64,000 nucleotides of DNA from Janibacter cremeus (GTDB lineage: Bacteria; Actinomycetota; Actinomycetes; Actinomycetales; Dermatophilaceae). A program made the position numbers and the translations under genes. Each line of letters opens with the position of its first letter. Position 1 is the first letter of the stretch. Location: NCBI RefSeq assembly GCF_029395675.1, contig NZ_CP115184.1, positions 3,410,001 through 3,474,000 of the forward strand, in the 5' to 3' direction. This document shows positions 9,305 to 18,611 of the stretch, in pieces. Under the pieces are notes generated by a model. The model was not told the DNA's origin and did not search any database. It saw nothing but the letters and a program-made list of their open reading frames with translations.

Positions 9305-10234
9305 GTGGACCACGACCCCCTGAGCGACCTGCCGATGACCCACTCGGCCATCGACCGTGACGCCCCGTCACGGGCCGACCCGGACCTGCTCGACCAACTG
9401 CTCGCCGACCCGGCGACGAGGGTGGTCGAGCTGCGCGGGGGGCGCGCCTCCCTTCGCCCCGACGGTGTCCTGCTGCGGCGCCCGCCGGAGCCCGCCGACG
9501 CCGACTCGCTCCTGCTCTACCTCGGTCGCCTCGACGGCGTGGCCCACCTCGCCGCGTGCCACCCGCAGACCCCGGGCCCGCCGGTCGACCGCGAGGAACG
9601 ACTGGACGCGGCTCCCTTCGTCACCCTGCGCGATGTCGCGACCGACCTGCCGGCGCAGGAGGCGGAGCTCTTCGCCACCGCCCTCGGCCTGACCAACTGG
9701 CACGCCCGCCACGGGTACTGCCCACGGTGCGGGAACGAGACCGAGGTCGTCGAGGCGGGGTGGGTGCGCCGCTGCCCGCACGACGGCTCCGAGCACTACC
9801 CGCGCACCGACCCCGCCGTCATCATGGCCGTCACCGACGCCTCCGACCGGTTGTTGCTCGCGCGCAACATCGGCTGGCCGGAGGGGAGGTTCTCGGTGCT
9901 CGCCGGCTTCGTCGAGCCGGGGGAGACCATCGCCGGGGCAGTCGCCCGGGAGGTCTTCGAGGAGACCTCCGTGGAGGTGGACGACATCGAGTTCGTCGCC
10001 GACCAGCCCTGGCCCTTCCCTGCCTCCCTCATGCTCGGGTGCACGGCGCGGGCCACGACGAGCGACCTCGTGTGCCAGCCGGACGAGATCGCCGAGGCCC
10101 GCTGGTTTTCCCGGGAGGAGTTCCGCACGGAGGTGGCCGCGGGCCGGGTGAAGGCCGCCGGTCGCCTGTCCATCGCCGCCCGCCTCGTCGAGCGCTGGCT
10201 GGGCGAGCGGCTCGACGGTCTGCGCCCCCGCTGA
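9305..10234 (+). CDS. nudC: NAD(+) diphosphatase (NUDIX, NudC type)
   Basis: A 309-residue NudC-type NUDIX hydrolase, expected to split NAD(H) to NMN(H) and AMP and to remove NAD caps from RNA. A zinc ribbon starts CPRCG and continues RRCPHDGSEH, so the fourth ligand may be a His rather than Cys. The NUDIX box is GFVEPGETIAGAVAREVFEE, and the NudC-specific DQPWPFPASLM follows. GTG start, divergent from the kinase-like gene. It sits just upstream of uvrD2 with a 70-bp gap, the same order as in mycobacteria. Confidence 0.93.
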   Translation: MDHDPLSDLPMTHSAIDRDAPSRADPDLLDQLLADPATRVVELRGGRASLRPDGVLLRRPPEPADADSLLLYLGRLDGVAHLAACHPQTPGPPVDREERLDAAPFVTLRDVATDLPAQEAELFATALGLTNWHARHGYCPRCGNETEVVEAGWVRRCPHDGSEHYPRTDPAVIMAVTDASDRLLLARNIGWPEGRFSVLAGFVEPGETIAGAVAREVFEETSVEVDDIEFVADQPWPFPASLMLGCTARATTSDLVCQPDEIAEARWFSREEFRTEVAAGRVKAAGRLSIAARLVERWLGERLDGLRPR

Positions 10235-10304
10235 CGAAGGGGGCCGGTCCGGCGGACCCGGAGGGTGGCTGGGGGATGTCGCCTCCTTTTGAGAGAGTGC
10301 TGCG

Positions 10305-12455
10305 GTGACCACCCAGCCCGTCCAGCAGTCCGCGGACGACATCCTCGACGCGCTCGACCCCGAGCAGCGCGAGGTCGCCGTCAACCCGAGCGGACCGATG
10401 GCCGTGCTCGCCGGTGCGGGCACGGGCAAGACCCGAGCCATCACCCACCGCATCGCCTACGGGGTGCGGGCCGGCGCCTATCAGCCCCAGCGCGTGCTCG
10501 CCGTGACCTTCACCGCCCGCGCCGCGGGGGAGATGCGTACCCGGTTGCGCGAGCTCGGCGTCGCCGGGGTGCAGGCGCGCACCTTCCACTCCGCCGCGCT
10601 GCGCCAGCTGCACTACTTCTGGCCGCAGGCGATCGGCGGGGCAGCCCCGGAGATCCTCGGCCACAAGGCGCCGGCCGTCGGTGAGGCCGCCGGCCGGGTC
10701 GGGATGCGGCTGGGTCGGTCCGAGCTGCGCGACGTCGCCGCCGAGATCGAGTGGTCCAAGGTCTCGCTGCTCACCCCCGAGACCTACCCGGCCGCGGCCC
10801 GTCGGGCCCGGCGCGAGCCCCCGGGCATGGACCTGACCGCCATGGCCCGGCTGATCTCCGCGTACGAGGACGTCAAGGGCGAGCGGGGGGTCATCGACTT
10901 CGAGGACGTGCTCCTGCTGACCGTGGGGATCCTCGAGGAGCGCGGCGACATCGCGCAGACGGTGCGCAACCAGTACCGGCACTTCGTCGTCGACGAGTAC
11001 CAGGACGTCAACGCGCTGCAGCAGCGACTGCTCGACCTGTGGCTCGGCGACCGGGGCGACATCTGCGTCGTCGGCGACCCCGCCCAGACGATCTACTCCT
11101 TCACCGGCGCGACGCCGCAGCACCTGCTGCGCTTCACCGAGACCCACCCCGGGGCGGCGACCGTGCGCCTCGTGCGCAACTACCGCTCGACCCCGCAGGT
11201 CCTCGCGCTCGCCAACAAGCTGCTCACCGGCCCCTCCGGTCAGCGCCGGGGTGGTGCGGTCGAGCTCGTCGCCCAGCGCGACGCCGGCCCCCAGCCCGAG
11301 CTGACCGTCCTCGACGACGACCCGGCCGAGGCGGGGTGGGTCGCCGACCGGATCAAGAAGCTCGTCGCCGACGGCCGCCCGCTGCGCGAGATCGCCGTCC
11401 TCTTCCGCACCAACGGCCAGTCGGAGGCACTCGAGGCCGCGCTCACCGACGCCGACGTGCCCTACCTCGTCAAGGGCGGCGAGCGCTTCTTCTCCCGCAA
11501 GGAGGTGCGCGAGGCGGTCCTGCTGCTGCGCGGGGCCGCTCGCACCGACGACGGGAGCAAGCCGCTGCCGCACCTCGTCTCCGACGTCCTCGGCGGCATG
11601 GGCTGGCACGAGGACGCGCCCGCGAGCAGCGGCGCGGTCCGGGCCCGCTGGGAGTCGCTCAAGGCGCTCGTCGACCTGTCCGCGCGGCTCGAGGCGACCT
11701 CGCCGGACGCCCGGCTGCCCGACCTCGTGCGCGACCTCGACGAGCGGATCGCCGCGCAGCACGCGCCGGCCGTCGAGGGCGTCACCCTGGCCTCGCTGCA
11801 CGCGGCGAAGGGTCTGGAGTGGGATGTCGTCTTCCTCACCGGCTGCTCCGACGGGCTGCTGCCGATCATGATGGCCGAGGGGCCGGAGGAGATCGAGGAG
11901 GAGCGGCGCCTGATGTACGTCGGCGTCACCCGCGCCCGCGAGGTGCTGCACCTGTCGTGGTCCCGGGCCCGCACCCCCGGGGCGAAGGGGACGCGGCGGG
12001 TCTCGCGGTTCCTCGACCAGGCGTCCGGCATCCTCGGTGAGGGTGCCCGCTCGACGCCCAAGCGTGCGTCGGGCGCGCGCGGGCCCCGCAAGCCCACCTC
12101 CTCGCGCCCGCGGGTGTGCAAGGGCTGCGGTACAGAGCTGTCCACCGCCAAGGAGCGTGCCTCCGGTCGGTGCCCGGACTGCCCGCCGACCTACGACGAG
12201 GCGACCTTCGAGCGGCTGCGCTCCTGGCGCCTCACCGTCTCCAAGGCGGCGTCCGTGCCCGCCTTCGTCGTCTTCACCGACGCCACCCTCGAGGCGATCG
12301 CCGAGGCCGCGCCCGCCGGCCAGCGCGAGCTCGCCGCGATCAGTGGCGTCGGCCCGCGCAAGCTGACGCTCTACGCCGACCAGGTGCTGGCCGTCATCGG
12401 CGGCGCCGACCCCGACGAGGTCGCCGAGGCCGCCGTCGGCGAGCCCGAGGAGTAG
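10305..12455 (+). CDS. uvrD2: UvrD2-like ATP-dependent DNA helicase
   Basis: A 716-residue superfamily 1 helicase. Walker A is AGAGTGKT at residues 36-43, Walker B is VDEYQD, and HAAKGLEWDVVF is the later helicase motif. A tetracysteine module, CKGC...CPDC at about residues 605-625, precedes a C-terminal HRDC domain (AISGVGPRKLTLYADQVL). This helicase-tetracysteine-HRDC layout is typical of mycobacterial UvrD2, which acts in DNA unwinding during repair. GTG start. It lies between nudC and whiB7 as in other actinobacteria. Confidence 0.92.
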   Translation: MTTQPVQQSADDILDALDPEQREVAVNPSGPMAVLAGAGTGKTRAITHRIAYGVRAGAYQPQRVLAVTFTARAAGEMRTRLRELGVAGVQARTFHSAALRQLHYFWPQAIGGAAPEILGHKAPAVGEAAGRVGMRLGRSELRDVAAEIEWSKVSLLTPETYPAAARRARREPPGMDLTAMARLISAYEDVKGERGVIDFEDVLLLTVGILEERGDIAQTVRNQYRHFVVDEYQDVNALQQRLLDLWLGDRGDICVVGDPAQTIYSFTGATPQHLLRFTETHPGAATVRLVRNYRSTPQVLALANKLLTGPSGQRRGGAVELVAQRDAGPQPELTVLDDDPAEAGWVADRIKKLVADGRPLREIAVLFRTNGQSEALEAALTDADVPYLVKGGERFFSRKEVREAVLLLRGAARTDDGSKPLPHLVSDVLGGMGWHEDAPASSGAVRARWESLKALVDLSARLEATSPDARLPDLVRDLDERIAAQHAPAVEGVTLASLHAAKGLEWDVVFLTGCSDGLLPIMMAEGPEEIEEERRLMYVGVTRAREVLHLSWSRARTPGAKGTRRVSRFLDQASGILGEGARSTPKRASGARGPRKPTSSRPRVCKGCGTELSTAKERASGRCPDCPPTYDEATFERLRSWRLTVSKAASVPAFVVFTDATLEAIAEAAPAGQRELAAISGVGPRKLTLYADQVLAVIGGADPDEVAEAAVGEPEE

Positions 12456-12541
12456 GGGAGCGGCCCCCTTCGCCGCCGTGCCGGACGCACGGTGATCCGG
12501 TCGATCGACCGGACGTCTTCGCGAGATGTCGGCGATCCGAC

Positions 12542-12580
12542 ATTAATTCGCTGGCGCGCCCCCACGATGTGCTCTAAGTT
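12542..12580 (+). promoter_or_regulatory. Candidate whiB7 promoter
   Basis: An AT-rich patch, ATTAATTC at 12542-12549, stands out in GC-rich sequence. It sits directly upstream of CTGGCG, which is 18 bases from TAAGTT at 12575-12580, a plausible -10. WhiB7 is known to activate its own promoter by binding AT-rich DNA just upstream of the -35 with its AT-hook. The elements are weak matches, so the exact positions are inference. Confidence 0.45.
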
Positions 12581-12647
12581 GTTTTCTGTCAGTCGGGAGC
12601 GCCCAGCGTCCCCGAGGAGCGCACCGCACGAGAGGAGGGCAGGAGTC

Positions 12648-12818
12648 ATGGAGAACATCACGATGATCACCACGGCGATCGACGCTGCCCCCGCGTGCGC
12701 CACCGATGATGTCTTCGGTGGCTTCGCCGGCGTCCTCTCCGCCCGTGACCGCATCCGCGTCACCGGGCCGAAGACTGCCTTCGTGTCGGATCCGCGCCTC
12801 CTTGGACCACCCGTCTAG
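12648..12818 (+). CDS. whiB7 leader ORF (uORF)
   Basis: A 56-codon ORF beginning MENITMITTAID, with a good ribosome site (GAGGAGGGCAGGAGTC) upstream. It ends at a TAG about 30 bases before a strong hairpin and 120 bases before whiB7. Its position matches the upstream ORFs known to control whiB7/wblC in Mycobacterium and Streptomyces: ribosome stalling on them under translation stress lets transcription pass an attenuator. The peptide shows no domain and is probably regulatory by its translation rather than its sequence. Confidence 0.65.
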   Translation: MENITMITTAIDAAPACATDDVFGGFAGVLSARDRIRVTGPKTAFVSDPRLLGPPV

Positions 12819-12845
12819 ACGACGACTTCATCGGTCCTCTCCACA

Positions 12846-12887
12846 GGCCGCGGCATCCCACACACCCGGGATCCGCGGCCTTTGTCG
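12846..12887 (+). terminator. Attenuator-type hairpin upstream of whiB7
   Basis: Arms GGCCGCGGCATCCC (12846-12859) and GGGATCCGCGGCC (12868-12880) pair with one bulged C and an 8-base loop, followed by TTTGTCG. It lies between the leader ORF and whiB7, where an intrinsic terminator would block read-through unless the ribosome stalls on the leader. Such attenuation is established for whiB7/wblC; the assignment here is from position and shape. Confidence 0.7.
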
Positions 12888-12939
12888 TGTCCCTCCCGAC
12901 CAGTACCACCCGCCACGCGTTCACCCAGGAGACCCCGAC

Positions 12940-13203
12940 GTGACGACCATGATTGAACGACCGAGACAGCTGACCCCGTGCCAGTCGGAGGAGCCCGAGC
13001 TCTGGTTCGCCGAGACCCCCGCCGGCGTCGAGTACGCCAAGGAGCTCTGCGGTGACTGCCCCTTCCGCACCATGTGCCTCGAAGGCGCCCTCGAGCGTCG
13101 CGAGCCGTGGGGTGTCTGGGGTGGCGAGCTCTTCGACTCCGGCCGGGTCATCCCCCGCAAGCGGCCCCGCGGCCGTCCCCGCAAGCACCCGATCCCCGCC
13201 TGA
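12940..13203 (+). CDS. whiB7: WhiB7 family iron-sulphur redox regulator
   Basis: An 87-residue WhiB protein. The four cluster cysteines are in CQSEE, then CGDC and later C (ELCGDCPFRTMC). The WhiB signature GVWGGELFD follows, then a C-terminal AT-hook, RGRPRKHP, diagnostic of the WhiB7 subgroup. WhiB7 binds the sigma factor region 4 and activates intrinsic antibiotic-resistance genes. GTG at 12940 follows AGGAG with an 8-base spacer; an in-frame ATG at 12949 is an alternative. Regulation is probably by attenuation and self-activation, as the leader suggests. Confidence 0.95.
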   Translation: MTTMIERPRQLTPCQSEEPELWFAETPAGVEYAKELCGDCPFRTMCLEGALERREPWGVWGGELFDSGRVIPRKRPRGRPRKHPIPA

Positions 13204-13229
13204 GCGAGATCCCGAGAGGAGGAAGACCA

Positions 13230-13358
13230 ATGAAGTTCGTGAAGCTGCCCCGGCTGCGTCGCCTCGATCAGCCCCTCGAGTACGACCCCGCAGCGCAGGA
13301 CCACCTGCGGCGCGCGGAGCGTGAGTTCCCCCGTCCCGCTCACCTCGGCGTCCGATGA
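13230..13358 (+). CDS. 42-residue basic peptide downstream of whiB7
   Basis: A short ORF beginning MKFVKLPRLRRLDQP, rich in Arg and Leu at the N-terminus. A very strong ribosome site, GAGAGGAGGAAG, lies upstream, only 26 bases after the whiB7 stop. A perfect hairpin follows at 13387. I do not recognise it. The spacing and ribosome site argue it is translated as part of the whiB7 transcript; with no family match its role is open. Confidence 0.6.
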   Translation: MKFVKLPRLRRLDQPLEYDPAAQDHLRRAEREFPRPAHLGVR

Positions 13359-13386
13359 GCGCCGTCGCCCGAGCGGGCACCGACAG

Positions 13387-13417
13387 GTAGGCCCCACCCG
13401 ATCCGGGTGGGGCCTAC
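13387..13417. terminator. Bidirectional terminator hairpin
   Basis: A perfect 14-bp inverted repeat with a 3-base loop: arms GTAGGCCCCACCCG and CGGGTGGGGCCTAC. It stands between the convergent ends of the whiB7 transcript and the 5-oxoproline operon. There is no T-run, as is common for actinobacterial terminators. Confidence 0.8.
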
Positions 13418-13424
13418 TGCCGTC

Positions 13425-14210
13425 CTAAGGGATGACCAGCCCGGAGTCGCGGGCGTCGGTGATCGCCATCATCCCGGGTGCGTGGCCGATGGCGAAGGGG
13501 GGAGCGGAGGCCATGATCGCCGCCTGCGGGGTGACGCCGCAGGCCCAGAAGACGGGCAGCTCCCCGTCGCGGACCTCGACCGGGTCGCCGAAGTCGGGGC
13601 GCGAGAGGTCGGGGATCCCCAGCGCCGCGGGGTCGCCGACGTGCACGGGCGCCCCGTGCACCGCCGGGTAGCGGGAGGTGACCCGCACCGCGGTCGCGAC
13701 CAGGGAGGCGGGGACGGGACGCATCGACACCACGAGCGGGCCGTGGAGGGACCCGGCCGGGCGGCACTCCCGGTCGGTGCGGTACATCGCGACGTTGGTG
13801 CCGTTGTCCATGTGCCGCAACGGGACTCCCGCCTCGACCAGGGCCGCCTCGAAGGTGAAGCTGCACCCGATGAGGAAGGCCACGAGGTCCTCGCGCCACA
13901 CGTCCGCGACGTCGGCCCGGTCGGCGACGTGCCGCCCGTGCTCGTAGACGCGGTACCCGGGCAGGTCGGTGCGCAGGTCCCCGTCGAAGATCCCGCAGGA
14001 GACCTCGCCCGGCTCGGTGACGTCGAGGACCGGGCAGGCGGCGGGGTTGCGCTGCGCGAAGAGGAGCACGTCGTAGGCCAGGTCGCGCGGGACCGCGATG
14101 AGGTTGGCCTGCGTCCAACCGGCGCTCCACCCGGACGTGGGGGTCTGCAGCCCGTCCCGGAACCGGGCGCGTGCCTCGTGCGGTGTCAGCATCTCGGGGG
14201 TCCTGCTCAT
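13425..14210 (-). CDS. YcsI-like putative hydro-lyase / D-glutamate cyclase family (DUF1445)
   Basis: A 261-residue protein of the DUF1445 family (B. subtilis YcsI; mitochondrial D-glutamate cyclase is a relative). Characteristic stretches are [18 protein letters not shown] and [18 protein letters not shown]. It is the last gene of the 5-oxoproline operon and overlaps pxpC by four bases (ATGA). Relatives interconvert D-glutamate and 5-oxo-D-proline, which would extend the operon from L- to D-oxoproline; that is inference from family and place. Confidence 0.85.
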   Translation of the reverse strand: MSRTPEMLTPHEARARFRDGLQTPTSGWSAGWTQANLIAVPRDLAYDVLLFAQRNPAACPVLDVTEPGEVSCGIFDGDLRTDLPGYRVYEHGRHVADRADVADVWREDLVAFLIGCSFTFEAALVEAGVPLRHMDNGTNVAMYRTDRECRPAGSLHGPLVVSMRPVPASLVATAVRVTSRYPAVHGAPVHVGDPAALGIPDLSRPDFGDPVEVRDGELPVFWACGVTPQAAIMASAPPFAIGHAPGMMAITDARDSGLVIP

Positions 14211-15079
14211 GGCTGTCCCACCTCCGTCAGTCGTAGTCTCAGCTGCTGCCCCGGTCGGGCCTGCGCGGCGAGGTCGACGTCCGCGGAGAGCACGACGCCG
14301 ATGACGGGGTAGCCGCCGGTCACCGGGTGGTCGGACAGGAAGAGTGTCGGCTGCCCGGTCGGTGGCACCTGCAGGGACCCGCGGACGACGCCCTCGCTGG
14401 GCAGCTCCTCCTCACGGGAGCGCTCGAGCACCGGTCCGGTCAGTCGCATGCCGACCCGGTTGCTCTCGGCGCTGACCTCGTAGGGCGCGGAGCAGAGCTT
14501 CTCGAGCGCGTCGTCGACGAACCACTCGTGGCGGGGACCGGGCACGACGCGCAGGTCGAGGTCGTCGCCGATGGGTGTGCGCACCGCGGCCACGTCGACC
14601 CCGGGCCACTCGAGCGCCCGGGACCCGACACCCAGCACGGTGCCGGGCGTGAGCACGGCCGGGCCGATGCCGGACATGATGTCGGTCGCCCGGGAGCCGA
14701 GGTCCGCCTGCACGTCGATCCCACCGCGCACGGCGAGGTAGGTCCGCACCCCGCGCGAAGGGGGTGACAGCCGCACCTCCCCGCCGGCCGGGACGTGCAC
14801 GGGGGAGTTGAGCCCGACGGGCACGCCGTCGACCGTCGCCGGGGTCGGGGCGCCGGTGAGGGCGATGTCGACGTCGGTGCGGGCGCGCAGGGCGAGCCCG
14901 CCGAAGGTCACCTCGATCGCGGCGTCGCCCGACTCGTTGCCGAGGAGTCGGTTGGCCAGCCGCAGGCTGCGCAGGTCGGCCGCGCCGCTCACCCCGACGC
15001 CGAGGCCGGCGAGGCCGGGCCTCCCTTCGTCCTGGATGGTGGCGAGGGCCCCGGTGGCGAGGATCTCCAGCCGGCTCAT
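14207..15079 (-). CDS. pxpC: 5-oxoprolinase subunit C (biotin-dependent carboxyltransferase family)
   Basis: A 290-residue PxpC/KipA-type protein. It starts [25 protein letters not shown], the family hallmark, and contains [15 protein letters not shown] and the conserved HEWFVD region. With PxpA and PxpB it hydrolyses 5-oxoproline to glutamate using ATP. ATG start overlapping the pxpB stop, and its own stop overlapping the ycsI-like start, so the four genes are tightly coupled. Confidence 0.93.
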   Translation of the reverse strand: MSRLEILATGALATIQDEGRPGLAGLGVGVSGAADLRSLRLANRLLGNESGDAAIEVTFGGLALRARTDVDIALTGAPTPATVDGVPVGLNSPVHVPAGGEVRLSPPSRGVRTYLAVRGGIDVQADLGSRATDIMSGIGPAVLTPGTVLGVGSRALEWPGVDVAAVRTPIGDDLDLRVVPGPRHEWFVDDALEKLCSAPYEVSAESNRVGMRLTGPVLERSREEELPSEGVVRGSLQVPPTGQPTLFLSDHPVTGGYPVIGVVLSADVDLAAQARPGQQLRLRLTEVGQP

Positions 15080-15687
15080 CGGGCCTCCACGAATCGCACC
15101 CGCACGCCCGGCGAGAAGAGGGCGGGCGGATCACGGTCGAGGTCCCACGGGACGACGTCCGTGCGGCCGATCAGCTGCCAGCCACCGGGCGACTCGCGCG
15201 GGTAGACGCTGCTGAATCCTCCGGCGAGCGCGACCGACCCCGGCGGGACCTTCGTGCGCGGGTCCGTGCGGCGCGGGACGGCGAGCCGCTCGTCGGAGCG
15301 GGTCATGTAGCCGAAGCCGGGGGCGAAGCCGCAGAAGGCGACCGTCCACTCCTCCTCCGTGTGGGCGGTGATGACCTCGCGCTCGCTCATGCCGGTGAGC
15401 GAGGCGACCTCGCCCAGGTCGGGACCGTCGTAGGTCACCGGGACCTCGATCTCCCCAGCGTCGGGACGGGCGCCGGGGCGCGGGGTGACACCCCGCACGA
15501 CCTCCGCCACCGCCGCGGGGGTGGTGACGGCGGGCTCGAGCGTCAGGAGCAGGGTGCGTGCCGCCGGGACCATGTCGACGACACCCTCGGGTCGGGCCTG
15601 GTCGAGCTCGGCGTACATCGCGAGCACCTCGTCGAGGTCGGCCAGCTCGACGAGCAACCCGACGTCGCCGCAGGGGAGGAGTCTCAC
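15076..15687 (-). CDS. pxpB: 5-oxoprolinase subunit B (KipI family)
   Basis: A 203-residue PxpB/KipI-type protein. It begins [15 protein letters not shown], and has the family region [10 protein letters not shown] followed by [18 protein letters not shown]. The GTG at 15687 overlaps the pxpA stop by four bases; the open frame extends further upstream but only as a shadow of pxpA. Acts with PxpA and PxpC as an ATP-dependent 5-oxoprolinase. Confidence 0.93.
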   Translation of the reverse strand: MRLLPCGDVGLLVELADLDEVLAMYAELDQARPEGVVDMVPAARTLLLTLEPAVTTPAAVAEVVRGVTPRPGARPDAGEIEVPVTYDGPDLGEVASLTGMSEREVITAHTEEEWTVAFCGFAPGFGYMTRSDERLAVPRRTDPRTKVPPGSVALAGGFSSVYPRESPGGWQLIGRTDVVPWDLDRDPPALFSPGVRVRFVEAR

Positions 15688-16463
15688 CGTGGCGGCCCCT
15701 CCTCGGCGAAGGGCCGGATGCTGATCTCGCCCTCGTCGAGCGCGAGACGCACCCGTCGGGCGACCTCCACCGCACCCTCGGTGTCCCCGTGGACGCACAG
15801 CGACGCCGCGGGGGCGTCCACCTCGGTCCCGTCGATGGCCCTGATGCGGCCGGTCGTGGCGATGTCGACGCAGCGCTGCGCGATGAGCTCCGGGTCGTGG
15901 AGCACGGCATTGGGTTCGCGGCGGGAGACCAGCGTGCCCTCGGGTGTGTAGTTGCGGTCGGCGAAGGCCTCCTTGACGGTGCGGAGCCCGGCCTCCTCGG
16001 CCTGCCGCAGCCAGGCCGAGCCGGGCAGCCCGAGGACGGGCAGGGACGCGTCGTACTGCATGACCGCAGTGACGACCGCTGACGCCTGCTCCTCGTGGTG
16101 GACGATCGCGTTGTACAGCGCGCCGTGGGGCTTGACGTAGCGCACGCGTGTCCCGGCGACCCGCGCGAAGGCCTCGAGCGCCCCGATCTGGTAAAGCACG
16201 TCCTGGGTCAGCTCGTCGGGTTCCATGTCTATGAAGCGTCGACCGAAGCCGGCCAGGTCGCGGTAGCCGACCTGCGCGCCGATGGACACGCCCCGCTCGG
16301 CGGCCATGTCGCAGACGCGGCGCAGCACGCTGGGATCACCGGCGTGGAAGCCGCACGCGACGTTGACGCTGGTGACCACGTCGAGCAGGGCGTCGTCGTC
16401 GCCCAGCGTCCACTGGCCGAAGCCCTCGCCGAGGTCGGCGTTGAGATCGATCTGCAGGGTCAT
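15684..16463 (-). CDS. pxpA: 5-oxoprolinase subunit A (LamB/YcsF family)
   Basis: A 259-residue LamB/YcsF protein. It begins [18 protein letters not shown] and contains [15 protein letters not shown] and VKPHGALYN, all conserved in PxpA. This subunit belongs to the 5-oxoprolinase complex that returns cyclised glutamate to glutamate. It lies 10 bases behind the transporter gene and overlaps pxpB. Confidence 0.95.
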   Translation of the reverse strand: MTLQIDLNADLGEGFGQWTLGDDDALLDVVTSVNVACGFHAGDPSVLRRVCDMAAERGVSIGAQVGYRDLAGFGRRFIDMEPDELTQDVLYQIGALEAFARVAGTRVRYVKPHGALYNAIVHHEEQASAVVTAVMQYDASLPVLGLPGSAWLRQAEEAGLRTVKEAFADRNYTPEGTLVSRREPNAVLHDPELIAQRCVDIATTGRIRAIDGTEVDAPAASLCVHGDTEGAVEVARRVRLALDEGEISIRPFAEEGPPR

Positions 16464-16473
16464 GGGGTCCTCC

Positions 16474-17718
16474 TTACTGCCACAGCTCGGCGATGCCGCC
16501 GAGGGACTGCCAGCCGAGGTAGAGGGTCAGGAGCCAGATGGCCAGGCCGAGGTAGGCCAGCCACTTGGGGTAGGTGTACCCACCCAGCAGGTCGGCACGC
16601 CTCAGCGCGATCCAGATGATGATGCCGAATCCGACCGGGAGGATCAGGCCGTTGAGGGCGCCGGCGAGGATCAGCAGGGTGGCCGGCGGTTGGCCCAGGG
16701 ACACGTAGATCGCCCCGGAGACGATGATGAACGCGACGACGACCCACTGGCGGTGGTGGTGGATCCGCTCGTGGAAGGTCGTCAGGAAGGACACCGAGGT
16801 GTACGAGGCGCCGATGACGCTGGTGATGCTCGCGGCCCACAGGATCACGCCGAAGACGCGCAGCCCGACCTCGCCCAGGGCGGCCTCGAAGGCGGTGGCG
16901 GGCGGGTTCGCGACGCCGGAGAGCTGCACGCCGCCGATGACGACGCCGAGGATGGCGAGGAAGAGCAGCCACCGCACGACGCCGGTGACGATGATGCCGA
17001 TCACGGAGCCGTTGGTGATCTGCTTGATGCTCTCGGGACCGGTGATGCCGGAGTCGACGATGCGGTGGGCGCCGGCGTAGGTGATGTACCCGCCGACGGT
17101 GCCGCCGATGAGGGTGGTGATGATCAGGAAGCTGACCTCGTCCGGCAGCACGGTCTGCCGCAGGGCCTCGCCGTACGGCGGCTCCGTGGCGACCGCCGCG
17201 TAGGCGACCATGGCGATGAGCAGGAGGCCGAGGACGACGACGATGCGGTCCATGGCGACACCGGCGCGCTTGCTGATGAAGATCGCGATGGCGATGAGCG
17301 CCGAGATCGCGCCACCGATCTTCGCGTCGGCGCCGAGCATCGCGTTGGCGCCCAGGCCGGTGCCGCCTATGTTGCCGATGTTGAAGACGAGGCCGCCGAA
17401 GACGACGAGGCCCGCGAGCACGTAGCCGAAGCCGGGGACGACCCTGTTGGCCAGGTCCTGCGCGCGCATGCCGGAGACACCGATGACGCGCCAGACGTTG
17501 AGCTGCACGGCGATGTCGACGAGGACCGAGATGACGATCGCGAAGGCGAAGGCCGCGCCCAGCTGGGCGGTGAAGACCGTGGTCTGGGTGATGAATCCCG
17601 GCCCGACGGCGCTGGTGGCCATGAGGAACATGGCGCCGAGCAGTGCGCCCTTCCTGACCTTCGCGCGCTTCGCGTCCTCCGCGGCGGTCGGTGTCGGCTC
17701 GTGCCTGGGATCTGCCAT
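16474..17718 (-). CDS. NRAMP-related membrane transporter (YcsG-like)
   Basis: A 414-residue membrane protein with about eleven hydrophobic segments, related to the NRAMP family and to B. subtilis YcsG, which stands in the equivalent operon. The N-terminus has the NRAMP-like [16 protein letters not shown], lacking the DPGN metal-binding motif, so metal transport is doubtful. First gene of the operon; the context suggests import of 5-oxoproline or a related compound, as inference. An ATG start preceded by AGGAGAGGG. Confidence 0.82.
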   Translation of the reverse strand: MADPRHEPTPTAAEDAKRAKVRKGALLGAMFLMATSAVGPGFITQTTVFTAQLGAAFAFAIVISVLVDIAVQLNVWRVIGVSGMRAQDLANRVVPGFGYVLAGLVVFGGLVFNIGNIGGTGLGANAMLGADAKIGGAISALIAIAIFISKRAGVAMDRIVVVLGLLLIAMVAYAAVATEPPYGEALRQTVLPDEVSFLIITTLIGGTVGGYITYAGAHRIVDSGITGPESIKQITNGSVIGIIVTGVVRWLLFLAILGVVIGGVQLSGVANPPATAFEAALGEVGLRVFGVILWAASITSVIGASYTSVSFLTTFHERIHHHRQWVVVAFIIVSGAIYVSLGQPPATLLILAGALNGLILPVGFGIIIWIALRRADLLGGYTYPKWLAYLGLAIWLLTLYLGWQSLGGIAELWQ

Positions 17719-17808
17719 AGGTCCCTCTCCTCGTCGGGGCGCCGCGGGATGTCGGTGTGCCCCGGGGGGCGGTGCTTCGAGTGGCGCCGATCACAAGACC
17801 GTAGCGCT

Positions 17809-17819
17809 TTGTTCAACAA
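17809..17819. promoter_or_regulatory. Candidate GntR operator between divergent genes
   Basis: The dyad TTGTT-C-AACAA lies in the 156-bp gap between the transporter gene and the GntR regulator. Short dyads of this form are typical of GntR/FadR operators. The assignment is by position and symmetry only. Confidence 0.4.
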
Positions 17820-17874
17820 TCCCGCAATAGAGCAGGGCATATTAGGCTGGGTCGATCCACGAAGGGGGTAGCTG

Positions 17875-18561
17875 ATGACCACCACCGACGGCTGGCTGAC
17901 GAGCCTGACCGCGGACCGCGACCGCGTGGGCCGGGAGAGCACCGCGAACCGGGTGGCCGAGGCGTTGCGGCACCGGATCATCGAGGGCGAGCTCGTGCCG
18001 GGGACCCGTCTGTCCGAGGAGGGGATCTGCGCGGCCCTGGGGGTCTCGCGCAACACCCTGCGGGAGGCCTTCCGTCTGCTCAGCCACGAGCGCCTGCTCG
18101 AGCACGTCTTCAACCGCGGGGTCTTCGTCCGCTCGCCTTCGCCCACGGACGTGCGCGAGCTCTACCGCTTCCGACGGATCCTGGAGCCCGCGGCGCTGCG
18201 CCTCGCAGCCAGGGGCCCGGTGGACCTCGGTGCGCTGCGCGCGGCCGTGGACGAAGGGGTGAGCTCGGCCCGCGAGGCCGACTGGCCGGGAGTGGGGACG
18301 GCCAACATCCACTTCCACCAGCGGCTGGGGCAGCTGACCGACAGCGCTCGCATGGACGAGACGATGACGCAGCTGCTGGCCGAGCTGCGCCTGGTCTTCC
18401 ACGCCATGGCCGACCCGCACGCCTTCCACCAGCCGTACCTGCCGCGGAACCAGCACCTGCTCCACCTGCTCGAGGAGGGTCGCTTCGCCGAGGCGGAGGA
18501 GTCCCTTCTGGAGTACCTCGACGTCGCCGAGCGCCAGCTGCTCGATGCGATGAGCGGCTGA
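17875..18561 (+). CDS. GntR family (FCD domain) transcriptional regulator
   Basis: A 228-residue regulator. Winged helix at residues ~25-85 with GTRLSEEGICAALGVSRNTLREAFRLL, followed by an FCD effector domain (ELYRFRRILEPAALRLA...FHQRLGQLTDS). It is divergent from the 5-oxoproline operon, which it very probably controls. In B. subtilis the corresponding operon carries an IclR-type regulator, so the regulator class differs here. Confidence 0.9.
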   Translation: MTTTDGWLTSLTADRDRVGRESTANRVAEALRHRIIEGELVPGTRLSEEGICAALGVSRNTLREAFRLLSHERLLEHVFNRGVFVRSPSPTDVRELYRFRRILEPAALRLAARGPVDLGALRAAVDEGVSSAREADWPGVGTANIHFHQRLGQLTDSARMDETMTQLLAELRLVFHAMADPHAFHQPYLPRNQHLLHLLEEGRFAEAEESLLEYLDVAERQLLDAMSG

Positions 18562-18580
18562 CGCCCCCACCCCCTTCGCC

Positions 18581-18611
18581 CGGTCGATGTATTCGCGCGT
18601 GCTCGGAGGCG
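18581..18611. repeat. Left half of palindrome P2-A, split by IS481 copy 1
   Basis: The arm GGTCGATGTATT (18582-18593) matches AATACATCGACC (19961-19972) across the IS. Before insertion the two halves formed a ~50-bp palindrome with 12-bp perfect arms and a loop of about 21 bases. A second such palindrome lies at 20594/21988. Confidence 0.8.
18598..18611. repeat. Target-site duplication of IS481 copy 1, left
   Basis: CGTGCTCGGAGGCG, 14 bases directly before the TGT end of the IS. It is repeated exactly at 19943-19956 after the other end. Confidence 0.9.

Noticed and set aside
12706..12939. N-terminal extension of WhiB7 (78 further residues in frame)
   Set aside because: The extension covers the leader ORF and terminator hairpin in another frame, and a good ribosome site precedes the GTG at 12940.
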